Of a stretch of 5,051 bases of DNA, positions 4,738 to 5,051 are shown in pieces. Below the pieces are notes generated by a model. That model did no database searches, was not told the origin of the DNA, and worked only from the letters and a program-made list of their open reading frames with translations. A program made the position numbers and the translations under genes. The stretch is from Deltaproteobacteria bacterium (GTDB lineage Bacteria; Desulfobacterota; Desulfobacteria; Desulfobacterales; SG8-13), in NCBI GenBank assembly GCA_024639205.1, contig JAHEIV010000251.1, positions 1 through 5,051 of the forward strand, in the 5' to 3' direction. Numbering within the stretch: the first letter of the stretch is position 1; every line of letters starts with the position of its first letter.

Positions 4738-5019
4738 ATGAATAAACTGGAGTTGATCTCTGCACTGAAAACCGATGCCGGTATTTCCAAATCGGAAGCC
4801 GCAAAAGTTATCCAGATATTTTTTGACAGAATGGCGGATGCGATGGCGCTGGGTGAACGGGTGGAAATCAGGGGCCTTTGCAGCTTTTTTGTGAAAAACT
4901 ATCGCGCCTATACCGGACGGAATCCGAAAACCGGGGAACAGGTTCTTATCGCGCCGAAAAAACTGCCGTTTTTCAAATCCGGCAAAGAATTGCGTGAACG
5001 CGTTGACGCCCAGTACTGA
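4738..5019 (+). CDS. HU/IHF-family nucleoid DNA-binding protein
   Basis: A 93-residue small basic protein of standard HU/IHF length. It has the N-terminal helical dimerisation part (residues 1-39), the turn and strand VEIRGLCSFFV (42-52), and the DNA-bending arm with GRNPKTGE (60-67), where Pro63 is the residue that intercalates between base pairs. KKLPFFKSGKELRERV (74-89) is the conserved C-terminal end. Such dimers bend DNA and compact the nucleoid, and IHF members also aid regulation and recombination. The usual GFGSF motif reads GLCSF here (Leu47, Cys48), a variant that seems familiar from delta-proteobacterial HU-like proteins but is not the general consensus. Whether it acts as HU homodimer or IHF-type subunit cannot be told from sequence alone. 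It has its own promoter, although read-through from the lptD unit is possible. The remaining 32 bases of the window hold nothing recognisable. Confidence 0.95.
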   Translation: MNKLELISALKTDAGISKSEAAKVIQIFFDRMADAMALGERVEIRGLCSFFVKNYRAYTGRNPKTGEQVLIAPKKLPFFKSGKELRERVDAQY

Positions 5020-5051
5020 AGTGCAGTCTCGAGCTGAAACGATTGCCGATC

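Overview
The window looks like chromosomal DNA from a Gram-negative bacterium with moderately high GC content. It is probably a Desulfobacterota (former delta-proteobacterial) lineage such as the Desulfobacterales. That placement is an inference from the style of the LptD, NusG-like and HU proteins and from their gene order; no rRNA or other marker is present to confirm it.

Layout. On the minus strand, reading from about 1767 down to the left edge, there is a doubtful small ORF (1438-1767), then surE (583-1341, survival protein/5'-nucleotidase), a G·U-containing stem-loop (508-540), a higA-type XRE antitoxin gene (104-409) with no adjacent toxin gene, and possibly the start of another gene running off the left edge (1-83). 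On the plus strand lie lptD (1826-4078, outer-membrane LPS translocon), a specialised NusG/RfaH/UpxY-like antitermination factor (4116-4640) and an HU-family nucleoid protein (4738-5019). The last two are separated by their own promoter-like sequence. No tRNA, rRNA, CRISPR array or insertion sequence was recognised.

The roughly 480-base divergent region between surE and lptD (1342-1825) is the least explained part. It holds a perfect TATAAT promoter candidate for lptD, an upstream promoter-like block with both sigma70-like and sigma54-like spacing, a tandem 14-bp repeat, a small perfect palindrome, and a long imperfect inverted repeat (1502-1583). The outer stem of that repeat becomes continuous only when read as minus-strand RNA, because A·C mismatches become U·G pairs.

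How the genes relate. LptD inserts lipopolysaccharide in the outer membrane. The NusG paralogue 37 bases downstream is of the type that usually controls long envelope-polysaccharide operons, so lptD and this regulator may be co-transcribed as an envelope module. SurE and HU are housekeeping functions. HigA appears to be a solitary or residual antitoxin/regulator. The best candidates for something undescribed are the structured element upstream of surE and the lptD/NusG-paralogue pairing. No convincing new multi-gene system is visible.
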